Shown: positions 22,479-34,114, numbered from the stretch's first letter. The stretch is DNA of 64,000 nt from Neonectria sp. B-13 (GCA_002682825.1 NOKP01000020.1:496001-560000), one strand, 5' to 3'. The notes: generated by a model not told the origin, from the letters alone. Numbers and translations are program-made.

Positions 22479-22770
22479 CTATTGCTGCCAAGGAGTCTGC
22501 TGGGTTGGCCGAGGAAACACAGGCACCGTCTCGAGCTGATCGAGACCGCCGCCGATGGGCGCCTGGTTGTGCTGCCAGCCGGTGCCGGTGTTGTGGTTGA
22601 CGAAGGCGCCTTGGCGGAACGGATTCGTGCTGCCGGTGGGCTGCGAAACGAGGGCGGCGCCGGCCGTCTGTGGCCGTTGTTCCTGGATCTGGACGGGCGG
22701 TTGGGCTGTTTGTCTGGCGAAGGGATTTGTGCCGGTTGGGGCGGGCACGAGAGGAGCGGGAGGAGCTTGT

Positions 22771-22814
<44 letters not shown>

Positions 22815-24888
22815 TTGCTGCTGCTGGGGGAGCTGGAAGGACGAGTTGGCGACCGGGGAGAAGGGCGAGGTGTTATGTGGAGAGCGGGCGAAGGGGTTGG
22901 TGGATTGGCGGTTGGGATTGGCGCCAAGGGCCGGCGTTGAGGCGGAGGAGGGCATCGGGTTGTTGTTGGGAGGCATGCCGGTCTGCTGGGCCATGAGCAT
23001 CGACTGGCGGAAGGGGTTGGTGCTCCCGGTGGCCATGGGCATGAGGCCTTGAGGCTGGCCGTTCTGGAGGCCGTTCTGGAGGCCGTTCTGGATCCCGTTT
23101 TGCATCCCGTTTTGCATCCCGTTCTGCATAGGCGGCGATCCTACAGGGCCGGCAGTTGGGAAGCTCGCAACCGAGTCCTGAGGAATAGGGGCCAGGGCGC
23201 TGGGCTGGAAGCCCTGTTGAGGCGAGAATCCCCCGAACCCGGCCCCGGTGAAGTTGGGCTGTATCAACTGCGGAGGCTGTGCCTGCGGTTGTTGCATGTA
23301 TCCTGTCGGCTGCTGCTGCTGCTGCTGCTGCTGGAAGGGGCTGTTGGACACGAATCCCGTAGGCTGGGGCGCAAAGCCGTTGGCCTGGAAAGGCAGGCTG
23401 GTGGGCTGTGCCTGGAAAGGCGCTGCGTTCATCTGTGGCTGGGGTTGCTGGACCTGGACCTGAGGGTTGACCTGGAGCGTCGTCTGGTTCTGCTCGATGG
23501 AGTCGAAGAAGTCGATGAGATCCGGGTCGGGGCCCTTGTTAGCCTGCGGCTTCGACTGGGTCTGTTTGGCGGCGTTGCTTGAGCTGGGCGCAGGGAAGGG
23601 ATTGTTGGAGGATGGCTCGGGGAAGTCGAGGTCCTTCTTCTTGCTGCTGGAGGCGAACATCTTGGAGCCGGAGCTGGAGCCGCCCGTCTTCTTGACGTCC
23701 TGCTCCGCCAGGTACTGCCGCCGGTGGACCTCGAAGTCCGGATCGGTGAGATACTCCTCGAGCTGCCTGCCGAGGTTGACGGGCGCGTGCTTGAGCTTGG
23801 GGACCTCGACTCTGGTGTGGTGCTCATGCTGCCTCGCGACGCCGAGATACTGGACGACTTGATCGGTTTGGCGGGTAAAGGTTCGGTAGACGGCCATTGC
23901 GCGCTCGGCGTCGACCTTGGACATCTCGAAGAAGTGGCCTACAAGTTGGAGGGGTCAGCGAGGGGATGGCTGAGACATGAGGGACGGGGGCGGACCTAGA
24001 ACGCTGATCAACCCTTGGTTGAGGACCTGGAACAGGGCAAGCAGGTCGAGGACGAGCAATCGGAAGACGGTGATTGTGATTTCATTCTCGGGCTCGTTCT
24101 CCATGACCTGGTCGAGGCGTGTTAGTCCCTGGTGCTCTCTGATAACTGTTCCTTGGAGGCGTTGGGCATCGTCGTCCCGTCATGGCTGACTTACATCACA
24201 CTTGAGCAGGGCCGACAGCTGGTGCTGCACCACCTCGGTCTCGCGCAATAGACCCTTGTCAACCGACAGCTTCTCAAGCCTGGATTCAGGGGCGCGAACC
24301 CAGTCCGTCTTGGTATCTCGGAATGCTCGCGCTCGTTCGGTGAGGTACAGGGCGTAATGCCGGATATTCCGTCCTTGGATCTGGGCTACACGCGGGTCAA
24401 TTACAAAGTCCAGCGGCTCTTCCGTCTTGGGTTCGTCGGCGGCAGACGCAACGTACCGTCGGTGAAATTGCTGATGGCGAGCAGGTTGCGGTGGGTGGAG
24501 AGGAAGGCGAGGGTGACGTCTGGGGAGCCCTCGCGGATCATGAGGTGGACGGTGATGAGGCTCTTGAAGACGACGGTCCATGTCGAGTCGTGCAGACGGT
24601 TCTGAAGGGCGCGGAAGACCTCGCCGACGCCTGCCTCGCCTGAGTGGGTGGCGACGAGGATGTGCTCGATGTACTTGGTCTTGGGCGGAGCATTCTGCGC
24701 AGCGGGAGCGAGAGCTCTGGTGTTAGCTGGGAACAGCTCGCGGCGGGAGATGGAAGCGGAGATGGAGGCAGAAGCAAAGCAGAGGCAGAGGCAGAGGCAT
24801 CATGCTGGGCGCAGGCGAGAGAGAGCGAGAGCGCACGCACCTTGATCTTGGTCGCGCCCTTGACGGACTTTTCGAAGGAGCTGGACAT
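22479..24888 (-). CDS. yap1801: AP180/YAP1801-type clathrin adaptor (ANTH domain, NPF motifs)
   Basis: Five exons, 24888-24841, 24694-24457, 24385-24195, 24107-23996 and 23938-22479, give 682 residues; frame is kept at every junction. The ANTH domain (about 1-280) starts F-E-K-S-V-K-G-A-T-K-I-K, with the lysine patch that binds PI(4,5)P2, followed by Y-I-E-H-I-L and Q-G-R-N-I-R-H-Y. The C-terminal half is disordered: Gln-rich, with five N-P-F motifs that bind EH-domain proteins, a pure run of 20 Gln and an M-Q-N-G/L-Q-N-G repeat block. AP180 proteins link clathrin to plasma-membrane lipids and cargo during endocytosis. The fourth intron has an unusual GTCCGC donor. The assembly gap lies 170 bp before the start codon. 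Confidence 0.93.
22767..22826 (-). repeat. CAG/CAA trinucleotide run coding 20 glutamines
   Basis: Twenty consecutive Gln codons, CAA and CAG mixed, lie in the disordered tail of the AP180-like adaptor. Codon mixing lowers slippage compared with a pure repeat. A second, shorter Gln run is coded near 23311-23335. Confidence 0.95.
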
Positions 24889-26172
24889 GGTGCCAGCGGG
24901 AGGCAAGCTGGGCGGCGGCGCCTTCGGGGGTTGGGCGGAGGAGCGGCGAGAGAGAGCAGACGACGGAGGGCGCGGGAGGATGGCCGGCGGTGATGATGCG
25001 GAGAGAGAACCGGCGGTCCGGGAGAGGAGACGGAGGAGGAGGAGACGGTTGCGGGGGGNNNNNNNNNNNNNNNNNNNNNNNNNNNNNNNNNNNNNNNNNN
25101 NNNNNNNNNNNNNNNNNNNNNNNNNNNNNNNNNNNNNNNNNNNNNNNNNNNNNNNNNNCAGGTCGCCAGCGCACACACAACTCACAGCGAGAGAGAGATC
25201 CGCATCCACGCCGGGGGGGGGGACGTGGACGATTTGGGGGGGGGGCGTGTTGGAGCTTGGTGAGCGTGGCAGGACAAGACCAGACGGACAAGGGGCGTGT
25301 GGCCCAGGCCGGGGAGAGCGAGAGAGCTGGAGGTTGGTTGGGCGGGCGGACGGTTTAGTGGGCTTTAGTGGGGGACGCTGAAGTGTGTTGGGAGTGTTGA
25401 GATTGGACGGTACTTGGCGGACGACTCGTCTCTTGCGCGGATCTTGGTGGCTGGTACAGTGGTGACACCCGTACCGCGCTAACACCCGCGTCGGGGTTGG
25501 CGGGCGACCTGCCACTGTAATTCCAGGGGACGTCCGGGGGCTAGGGGGCGTGGATGTCGTCACTAACCGGACCGGCGGTGGACAGCTGTGAGGCTGTGAG
25601 CACTGTGAGTGTCTGCCGCAAACGGACAGCCAGTAGACTATGGGACTGAGCTGAGATCCCAAGACGGTTGATGGATGGATGGACGGAGATGCTATCAACC
25701 CGGCGACGGAGTCTCGGGTGTGATGGAAGCCAAGCGAAATGCCATCCTTCATGACCTTCTCCTTGCGCCTGGACGACGCAGCCGGGATGTTCAAACTGCC
25801 CAGTTGGGTTTGTTTCCTCCAAAGTTCACGTGTCACGGCGTTTTAGTTTGGGACTGTGGCTCGCAAATCCCCATCCCTTCATTTGACGAGGTGCGACGAG
25901 GATGCGCAGCACTACGGGCGTTACGAGGCAGTGACACAAATTGCACGAATAGACAGAAACGATTGAATTCAAAACCTCCCAACGAAGTGACAGGTAATCA
26001 ATTGGCTACATGCATTGCTCAAGTCCGACAAAAATAAACTGCACTTACCTTGCTTTTCGTCCCATTTCGAGTCTCAAGTCTCCCAGGATCATGCACACAA
26101 GCCCATGCTCCTGTTCACGGACCAGATCCCTCATCAGACACACAAACATTCTCTCCTTCCATTCATAATAAG
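24889..26172. other. Upstream region of the AP180 gene including the assembly gap
   Basis: The real bases are very G/C-rich with purine-rich AGG/GAG runs and two ten-base G homopolymers (about 25213-25222 and 25236-25245). These probably stopped sequencing. No gene can be called here. The true length is unknown because of the gap. Confidence 0.6.
25059..25158. other. Assembly gap of 100 N
   Basis: Exactly 100 unknown bases are present, a size normally used as a placeholder. It is flanked by G homopolymers. Coordinates downstream are therefore nominal, and any protein reading through it is meaningless. Confidence 0.99.
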
Positions 26173-26619
26173 TCAGAGCTTTTTTTCAACGCGTCCGATG
26201 CTGTTAACAAGGTCGGTGTGTCGAACGCCCATTTCATGGTGCCAGTCTCTCCTCGCCCCGGAACCGCTTGAGCTCCCGAAGGAGAGGGTTATCGGGGTCC
26301 GGAGAGGTGGCACCTGCATCATATTAGGCACGCAATTCTCATCATCTGCAGAGGAAACACTGGTTAGCAAGAGAAACAGGAATTGCGATGGTGCGCGGGG
26401 TGGAAGCAGGTACTCACGTTTATTTGAATGTGAAGGGTCATGGAGAGAAAAAGAGAAAAGAGAAAAACGCGAGCCGCCGCGAGCTTTTTTAAAGGAACCT
26501 TGCGGCGCCTGGCGCGTAGTGGGGTTCCCGCTGGCAGTTCTTCGGCTGAACTCTCCCCAGCGCAACCCACACTCACGCCTCTTGGTCGAGTCGGCCCACC
26601 GTGAGCTTTCTTCTATCAT
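26173..26619 (-). other. Possible small spliced transcript divergent from the AspRS gene
   Basis: An open frame can be spliced as 26619-26418 plus 26345-26173 (124 residues). The 72 bp intron has a good GTGAGT donor, a GCTAACC branch-like site and a CTCTGCAG acceptor. A pyrimidine-rich tract precedes an ATG at about 26442, as in leaders of active fungal genes. I recognise no family, and a second acceptor 30 bp further gives another frame ending R-E-L-K-R-F-R-G-E-E-R-L-A-P that looks protein-like. It could be a real small gene with a model I cannot settle, or a noncoding leader. Confidence 0.22.
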
Positions 26620-26666
26620 GACTCAATTGCTTCTATTGTCAATCTTCCGACTTGTGCTCTTCGGTC

Positions 26667-28919
26667 ATGATGCTTCCTATAGGCCGCTGTAGTCTCGCTC
26701 TGCGTCGTGGGGCCTGTGCGAGCTCTCTGGCATCGCTGCGGGCTCGGCAATGCCTCTCGAGGAGCTTTGCCCAGAGCTCCGTGGCTCGCGCAGCTACACG
26801 GGAGGAGCTCTTGGCCTCTTGGGATAAATGTACAGTTCCAATACTTGTACTTCTTTCATTGTCGGCTGACACATGTCCCTAGATAACAATGCGAATTTGC
26901 CCGTCGAAGATGGCCAAGACGGTAAACGAGTTGGTTTCCTGGGAAAGAAGAGGCATCTCTCCAAGAATCTCAGCTTCGCCGACCTCACCACGGCCTCGGG
27001 CGAAGTGATTCAACTCTGCTCCAATGATGGCGGTGATTCTACCGCTCACGCCGTCTTCCGTGCGATTCCTCCCAACTGTCCTGTGCTAGTTGACGTCCAA
27101 CTGGAACCCACCGGCGACCCCATTCGCAAGGCCATCAACGACGCATCCCCCAAAAAGACCGTCTACCTCAAGAGCATCCAAGCGCTGAACAGCGTCCCCA
27201 AAAACCTCATCGTTACTCCCGACGTCCAGTTCCCGCCGACAAAGCGTCACTTCCAGATCCGCTTCCACCCTGAGCTCAAGGCTCGGCTCAAGTTCCGGTC
27301 ATGGCTGAAGGCAGAGCTGACCCAGGGTCTGCTGAAGAAGGGCTTCACGGACATCGAGACGCCCTCGCTCTTCAAGTCGACCCCCGAGGGTGCACGGGAA
27401 TTCCTGGTCCCCATGCGCCAGCGCGGCAAGGCGTATGCGCTCGTCCAGAGCCCCCAACAGTACAAGCAGGTCCTGATGGCGGGAGGAGTCTCGCGGTACA
27501 TGCAATGGGCCCGCTGCTTCCGTGACGAGGATTGTCGTGCGGATCGACAGCCCGAGTTCACGCAGCTCGATATGGAGTGGGCGTTTGCCGGCGCGGCTAG
27601 GGTCAGGCAGGATGTCAACGACATTATCTTGGCCGCGATTGAGGCATTGAGGCCGGCACACAGCTACAAGGACATCCGGGGAGAGCGAATCCCGGTCGTG
27701 TCTGAGATTCCCGATGGCCCTAAAACATCCGATGAGCTTGATGCGCATCTGTTCACGACCATCAAGTTCCAGGATAGTATCCGAGCCTATGGAACCGACA
27801 AACCAGACCTGCGCATTCCGAACAAGGTAAGATAACTTTACGCCCTATCAAAATTACATGGCTGACGGTCACTAGATCCATGACATCCCGGATCTAGCAC
27901 CCTACCAACAGTTTGTGAGCATGATCACTCACCTGGACGATCCCCTGGTCGAGGCCTTTACGTTCCCGCTAGAGGGCCGCTCTCCCACAGAGGCGCGAGA
28001 ATTCGTAACGAAGTTCATGGACGAGCTACCGTCCGCACTGGGCGAGAACCCCGACGGGAAGCCCCAGGTGCTTATTTGCGACACGAGCAAGCCGATGAAT
28101 GGCTTCTCGTCTCTCGGGTTCGAGTTTCAGAATGCACTGGATCTCATATCTGAAGGGAAGGAGATTAACGATGGGGACCTCGTCGTCTTCCAGGCGCGAA
28201 AAAAGCCCGCTGGACAGTACTGCTCGGGCTCGACCAAAATTGGCGAGGTTCGCACTGCGCTGTGGAAGGCTCTCGTCGAAGCTGGGTTCCTGACCAAGCC
28301 CCAGATGGGCCAGCCTGGATCCCTACAGTTTGTCTGGGTGATCGAGTTCCCCATGTTCAAGCCCACCGAGGAAGGAGAGCCGGGACAGGAGGGCGCAGCA
28401 GGGATCGCCGCGTCTCACCACCCATTCACCGCCCCCTTGTCCAAGGCTGACATGGAGGTGCTCTTCACCGATCCCCTGCAGGCCAAGAGCGCAGCGTACG
28501 ATCTCGTGCTGAACGGCATCGAGGTCGGTGGCGGCAGCGAGCGTATCCACATCGCCGGCGTGCAGGACTTCATCCTGCGCAACATCCTCAAGATGAAGAA
28601 GAAGCGCATCGACGACTTTGCGCATCTCTTCGAGGCGCTGCGGTCGGGCTGTCCGCCGCACGCCGGGTTCGCGCTGGGCTTTGATCGGTTGGTTGCACTC
28701 ATGACGGACACATCCACTGTGCGGGACGTTATGGCATTCCCGAAGACGATGAAGGGCGAGGATCCGTTTGTCAACTCGCCCAGCACGTTGACCAACCAGC
28801 AGCTTCTGGCTTATGGACTGCAGCTTGCTCCGCAAAAAGCGACAAAGGGTCTTCCTGATACCGCTGCCGGTAAAGTGCCAAAGGGTCGTCCTGATACCGC
28901 TGCCAGTATTGTTTGGTAG
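26667..28919 (+). CDS. msd1: Mitochondrial aspartyl-tRNA synthetase
   Basis: Three exons (26667-26829, 26883-27826, 27876-28919; 53 and 49 bp introns) give 716 residues. The first exon codes an Arg/Ser-rich mitochondrial presequence. An OB-fold anticodon-binding region follows (about 60-190), then a class II core with F-R-D-E-D-x-R-A-D-R-Q-P-E-F-T-Q-L-D (motif 2) and A-G-F-A-L-G-F-D-R-L (motif 3), of the bacterial type used in organelles. It charges mitochondrial tRNA-Asp. The C-terminal 24 residues are two nearly identical 12-residue copies (K-G-L-P-D-T-A-A / K-G-R-P-D-T-A-A), coded by a 36 bp direct repeat just before the stop. Two adjacent ATG codons begin the frame; either may be used. 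Confidence 0.95.
28844..28915 (+). repeat. 36 bp tandem duplication at the end of the AspRS gene
   Basis: The copies start at 28844 and 28880 and differ at few positions over about 29 bp. They keep frame and end just before the stop codon, so they look like a recent slippage or duplication event that lengthened the protein by 12 residues. Confidence 0.8.
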
Positions 28920-29382
28920 TAGCAATTGAGACTCGTCATGTAATTCATACGGTGGGTGTAGGAAGGCCTGCTGACGTAGGCGCTTGTATATCATGTAACA
29001 TTACTGTCTGTATTACTAGGTAGACGACCTGCTTTAGCAGATAGAGAACAGTAGACATTCAATGGTCCACCGCTTAAATTCGCAGGTGCTACTGACTTGG
29101 GTTAGATGTCGATGTTACATATATCACGGTGATGCAAGTCATTTGAAGGCGAGATAAAATATGAAGTGAAACGTTGTGTTTGGTATCTGATGAACCGTTT
29201 AAAAAATCTAGGTCTCGCCTGCCTGCCAGTATGTGCGTGATGGTATAAAACGTGATTCCTTTCCTAGTGGCCGTATATCTCCCCGCCCTTTTTCAGACGC
29301 GGTTAAGTTGTCGGCCAGCCTCGAGGCCCCCAAAAACGCCGTGAAAATGCAATTTCATGTGCAGATGCCCAAGAGGGAGTGC
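28920..29382. other. Intergenic between convergent AspRS and the small secreted-protein gene
   Basis: It is relatively AT-rich and should hold two 3' UTRs. Nothing else is supported. Confidence 0.6.
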
Positions 29383-30071
29383 TTAAATAAGCATGAAGCC
29401 AAAGGCAGTGGCGCCGAGAGCCAGGACAGCGGCAAAGATGCCGGCCTTGGAGTCGCGGACGCTGGGGGCGGCGTTGTCATCGTCGTCGTCGTCGGCGGCG
29501 CTCGAGGCGGCACCTGCAGCGCTGTCGACGGCGGAGGAGGCGGCGGCGGCCTTGGTGGAGATGAAGGTCTCGACGGCACCGGCCTTGGTGGAGTAGTAGG
29601 TCTCGACAGCGTCGCCCTTGGTGGACAGGTAAGTCTCGACGGCGCCGGCCTTGGTGGACAGGTAGGTCTCGACGCCGGAGGCCCAGGTCTCGGCCTTGGA
29701 CTTGGCGCCATCGGCCCAGGTGGAGGCGTCGTCAACGGCGCTGTCGACCTTGGACTTTGCGTCGTCGGCCCAGGTGGAGGCGTCGTTCAGGGCGCTCTCG
29801 GCCTTGGTCTTGGCACCTTCGACGAAAGTGGAGGCGTCGTCGATAACATCATCGAGGTCGCGCCTGGCGGCGGGGGCCCGGGGGACGGCGGTGATGAGAG
29901 GAGGGGACTGGTGGATGGCCTTGATGATTTCGGCGGTGTCGGCGTTGCTGATGACAAGGTTAGTACGGGAGTCTAGGGGACATGATGGAGAAGAGAGACG
30001 TACGCATCGCGGGCGCTGTTGGCGGCGACGAGGCCGGCGGCAGCGAGGACGGAGATCTTGGCGAAATGCAT
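29383..30071 (-). CDS. Small secreted repeat protein with GPI-anchor-like tail, function unknown
   Basis: Two exons, 30071-30004 and 29947-29383, with a 56 bp intron, give 210 residues. A signal peptide (about 1-19, L-A-A-A-G-L-V-A-A-N-S-A) is followed by three copies of an 18-residue unit (D-A-S-T-W-A-D-x-A-K-S-K) and then four copies of an 11-residue unit (G-A-V-E-T-Y-L-S-T-K-A). A Ser/Ala-rich stretch, five Asp and a hydrophobic C-terminus ending A-F-G-F-M-L-I follow, as in GPI-anchored wall proteins. The repeats alternate charged and small/hydrophobic residues, so they likely form amphipathic helices. No catalytic motif is visible. A surface or cell-wall role is inference from the two end signals. 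Confidence 0.85.
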
Positions 30072-31965
30072 CGTGAGTTGCGGTTTGTGGGTGGTGGTGG
30101 TTGAGGTGTTGTTGTGGTGTTGTGGTGTTTGTTGGTGGAGAAGAGAAGTGAAGGGTGAAAGGCTGCGAGAAACTGAAAGGTGGATTGGTGCCTTTTTGAG
30201 TGGATGCCTGATGGATGGGAGATTGGTTGCTTGTGATGATGGAATATCAGCGGCAAAGATTGAAGGGGAACGCATCTCATATATCTGCTTCTCCAGGCCA
30301 TGGCGCGTTTCATTTCCCTTCCGCCAATTTGGCTAGAGATGACGTTCAGCCTCGAAGCTAGGTACTAGCAGCGCAGCAAGCCACTTGGGGAAGACCCGCC
30401 CCTCCCTCCCTGTTTTGTGGCGGTGACGATCCCGGTCCCGCTCGTCATCGTACCTGGGGTGTACAGGGCTTCACAGGCCACTTGCGGTGTCGGGGCAAGT
30501 TATTGCAAGGTACAGTACTTGATTACCTGTACTACTAGTACATACTTAGCTTGCAAGGCATTGCTGGGCTGGGGCTAGGGTACTAACTAAGCCGTACCTC
30601 TGGCGACCCTGCATCGGGTCTTGGGCCGGGTCTGCGCCATTACGGCGTGGGGATGTGCCGCTGTAGCACTGCGCCATGCATCGGGATGTCCTTTTCTTGC
30701 GTGTTGAGTTCGGTAGCTTACCGATCCTTGTGTTGTCTCGTCGTTGGCTTCTGTCCCAGGAGGCAGCTGTTCTGTTCTGTTTTGTTCTTCCCGGCCACCT
30801 GCAGTTATTCACTCCCTCCGCAAATCTCTCCCACCGCGGCATGTCCTGCAACGCCCGATCCCTCACTAGCGGCTGATCCTCATCGGGAGTCAAGGCCATC
30901 CCATTCCCATTCCCATGACGGCGCGGGAGGGGCTGTGCTTCGGCAGCAAGAGGCCGTCGCGACGTTTGGCCCCAAATTGACGGATCGCGCATTCATGTCG
31001 CGGATTTCTGGGGAGTTCAGCCCACGGTGTCCAAGCTAGCGGGGAAATCTGCCCAGCGCTAATCCCAGAAGGGGACAGCGACGGCCACGCCTTGTTTGCC
31101 CCTTTGGCTATTTTCAGCATCAACTGGCAGCGCCGCCTCCCTCGGGCTACGCGTTAGTAGCCACCAGCCACGAGGACGGGGAAACGTGTTTGGGTGTGGC
31201 GGCGCAGCATCTCACCTGTTTTGGGGGCATTGCGCATAATAATCGACACTGTGAAGCCAGTTTGCAGATTATTACTGCAAGTCCATCTCGGGCTCTTCGG
31301 CCCGTCCGGGAGGCCTCTCCGTAAAGTGTCCGTCCATACGGCCGTAGCTATTCTATTCGTACGGCCGTAGCAGCTGTCCGTCGGTACTTATGGCGTCGGG
31401 ATTTATTGATCTTGCCAAGCCCCCGATGGCGACAACGATGACGAGGGCATTTCTCACAGAGCAGAACGCAGCCATGACGTGGCCGTGCCTCTTATTCGAT
31501 TCGTTTCAGCTTTGACTGCTCACAGACACGACATCACGGCCTTGGGGTTTTGATCAGAAATGTTTGCATGTGGTTCGCTCTTGTGGCGGAGTGTGTGTGC
31601 TGACCTGAGCGACAACCTCTGCGTGTTGGAGGCGAGTGCGAGCCACGTTGGGTGTTTACGAATGCGAACCTAACTCTAACATAATCGCATCCATCCAATG
31701 CAAACTCAAACACGCTCTACATTCTCATCCTCCCACGAACCAACCTTCCATCGTTAACCTTAAACCCCCGAGGAATGCGAAAGCGGAACCGGGAGCGGAA
31801 ACGGGAACGATCGGAGGCTTACCCCAGACCCAAAATGCCACCCTTGAATTCTACCTTGGCTATACGCAACAACCAAAACACCTCCAGTCCCTACAACTGA
31901 CCCTAGACACAATACCGGTACACCACTACGAATACATTCTCCAAATCCACCATTGACCCATTACC
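30072..31965. other. Long intergenic stretch upstream of the secreted repeat protein
   Basis: It holds the promoter of the repeat-protein gene (GTTGTGGTGTTG repeats near 30105-30130) and the 3' side of the zinc-finger gene. Two copies of an 11-base element with an ACGGCCGT palindrome lie at 31338 and 31361. I found no coding sequence with intron or family support. Confidence 0.5.
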
Positions 31966-33845
31966 TCATCCGCCCACGGCTACGGGATGCCCGGCCATCA
32001 TCCGGCCCGCGGCCTCCGCTCCTGTCTCACTGTGTCTCCTTTCATGCCGCTGCATGTTGAACTTCGTGGAGAAGCATTTCCCACATTTCCCACACGGAAA
32101 GCGCTTTCTATTCTTGACGATGCCCCTGCTGAGCCGCTTAGGTTTCTGCGTCGACTTGACGGGAGGGCCGGATTTTCTCGTCCTTTGGAAGTCGAGAATC
32201 CATTCGAAGAACTCTAGATACGCCGCGTCGACCTCGAAAATATCCTGTCATTTCAATCGTTAGCGCCCTTGTTCATTTTCCAGCCGCCCCAGTCGCTAGG
32301 GACCGTGGCTTCACTCACATATGCAATCCTAATCATGTATACCGTGACCTCGTCAACCGTCTGCAAGTAGCCCAGGTTCACAAACCTGTTCGCTACCGAC
32401 ACTATGCCCCGGGATGGGGCATCCTTGAAATGAACCTCCTCCATCAACGGCAAGATGAGTTCCTCATTGATGCGGTCCTTGATTTGTTGCTGCTCCAGGA
32501 CACAAGCGAACGCCGATGAGAGATCCTTCAGTGTCGTTCCATCACCGGCGAGATTCTGTAGCAGCTGATCAAGGTCCTCCAAAAACATGAAGAAGACTGC
32601 AAAGATTTCCGTTTGCTGAAGACGCTCCCGAGAAATTGGTACATCGAGCGACACTTTGTCTTCAAACACCTCGTTTGTCGCTCCTTGGAGCATCAGGTTC
32701 GGGTCATCGAGCCACTGCCATATTTCCGGGGGTAAGCCTGATGGCCCGCTTTGGTTGGCTACTGGAAGAGGTGAGAGGCTACAACCTATGCTTGGACTTT
32801 GTTCCATGGTGCTCGGAAACTCCCTGAACGGCGTATACTCGTATGTCAGACTGGTGAGACCGTAAACGTTGTCCTCCAACGCCTGCTGAGGAGTGCTGTT
32901 GTTCAGGTATGCATCACCCGACTGAAGAGGTTCCGAGTTGGAGACGACGGGGGAGGGAGGTGACGGGTATGACTCCATTGAAGGCACAGTGGTGTTCATC
33001 CAGCTCTGAAAGGGCATGTGCTGATCCAGGAACGGATCGATGCTTGGACCGCCGTTGCTCATACTGGCGCATGGGTTACCACGAAGAGCCGCTCCAGCTC
33101 GTCTTGACTCTTCACTCATCTCAAGATGAAAGAAGTGAAGGTGGTTCTTAGCCTCGGGCCAAAGACGGCTAGCGAGCGTGGTGAAAGCTCTCCGTTCTTC
33201 CTGGCCTTGGATTGCATCCATCCATATTTGAACACCTGCTAGGACGTCTTCCTCGGCCAACCTCTTGCGATCGCGCAACAGGCATGATACAACATATGAC
33301 AGGCTGGTAAGGGCAAAAATCCTCCTCAAGTCGTTTGGCGCGGGACCCGTCAGGGTGCTCCGGAACGCAATGACACCTGTTTCGCGCAGTCCTTTGGCAC
33401 CGCCATAATCTTCGCGGATGTTGTTGACGGCTTCCATGTCGAGCTCTTCCGCCAGCTTGTCGAACTCCTTCCAGAGATGCTCCATCCCATCTCGAACGTC
33501 TCTGATACTAGACCAGTCCCGTCTTCGAGACTGCGGTCTTGGGTCCGGGCCATTCGTGTTCTGGGGCAGCTGGTGGGCTGCACTTGTCGACAGATCATCA
33601 AGCTCTCGCTCAAGGTCATCAGCTAGTCCCTTGCCCAATGCCGGCGCCGATGTTGGGGACTCCGCATGTCTTGGTGACTCGGTTTTGTCAAGATAGCTCA
33701 GTCCGGCGAACAGTCCGTCAATCTCGGACAGCGCTTTTTCAAGTTGAGCCTTGGTTCTGGTACCGGCTTCGTTGGCACGCGTTGCACCAGCGGCAAAGGA
33801 ACGCAAAGACGCGTAGGAGTTGAGGTTTGGTGTCTTTGCCGACAT
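31966..33845 (-). CDS. C2H2 zinc-finger protein, probable fungal transcription factor
   Basis: Two exons, 33845-32319 and 32244-31966, with a 74 bp intron, give 601 residues. The first about 500 residues form a mostly helical region with a disordered Pro/Ser-rich middle and no catalytic motif that I recognise. The second exon adds one classical C2H2 finger: Cys560, Cys563, His576 and His580 with the F and M core positions in place, preceded by a basic stretch (K-P-K-R-L-S-R and K-N-R-K-R). Without the splice the finger would be missed. This layout is common in uncharacterised fungal regulators. An in-frame upstream ATG at 33932 exists; 33845 fits better. The gene is divergent from a tiny gene across an intergene rich in GAGCA/TGCTC. 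Confidence 0.82.
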
Positions 33846-34114
33846 GCTTATTGCCCTTGTGTGGTCATGCACTTTCTGCGATTGGGAGACGAGGCAATGA
33901 ACGGAATGAAGGCAACAGAACTTGGTTCGCATTTCACCCTCTAATTAAATGTGTCTGTTTCCTTTCACTGGAAGTGAACAGGCTTCCCCTCTTCCGCTTT
34001 GCTTGCGGCTGCTTCGAAAGCCTCGTTGGCCTGCCGGCAAGCGCCACTTGGCTTTGGTTGGCTGATATTCGGACGTCAGATGGCTCTAATGCAACGCAAT
34101 GATGCGTGTGCAGG

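Noticed and set aside
29233..29976. Long Gly/Val-rich plus-strand frame
   Set aside because: It is the antisense of the repeat-built secreted protein; the repeats create the apparent glycine-rich pattern.
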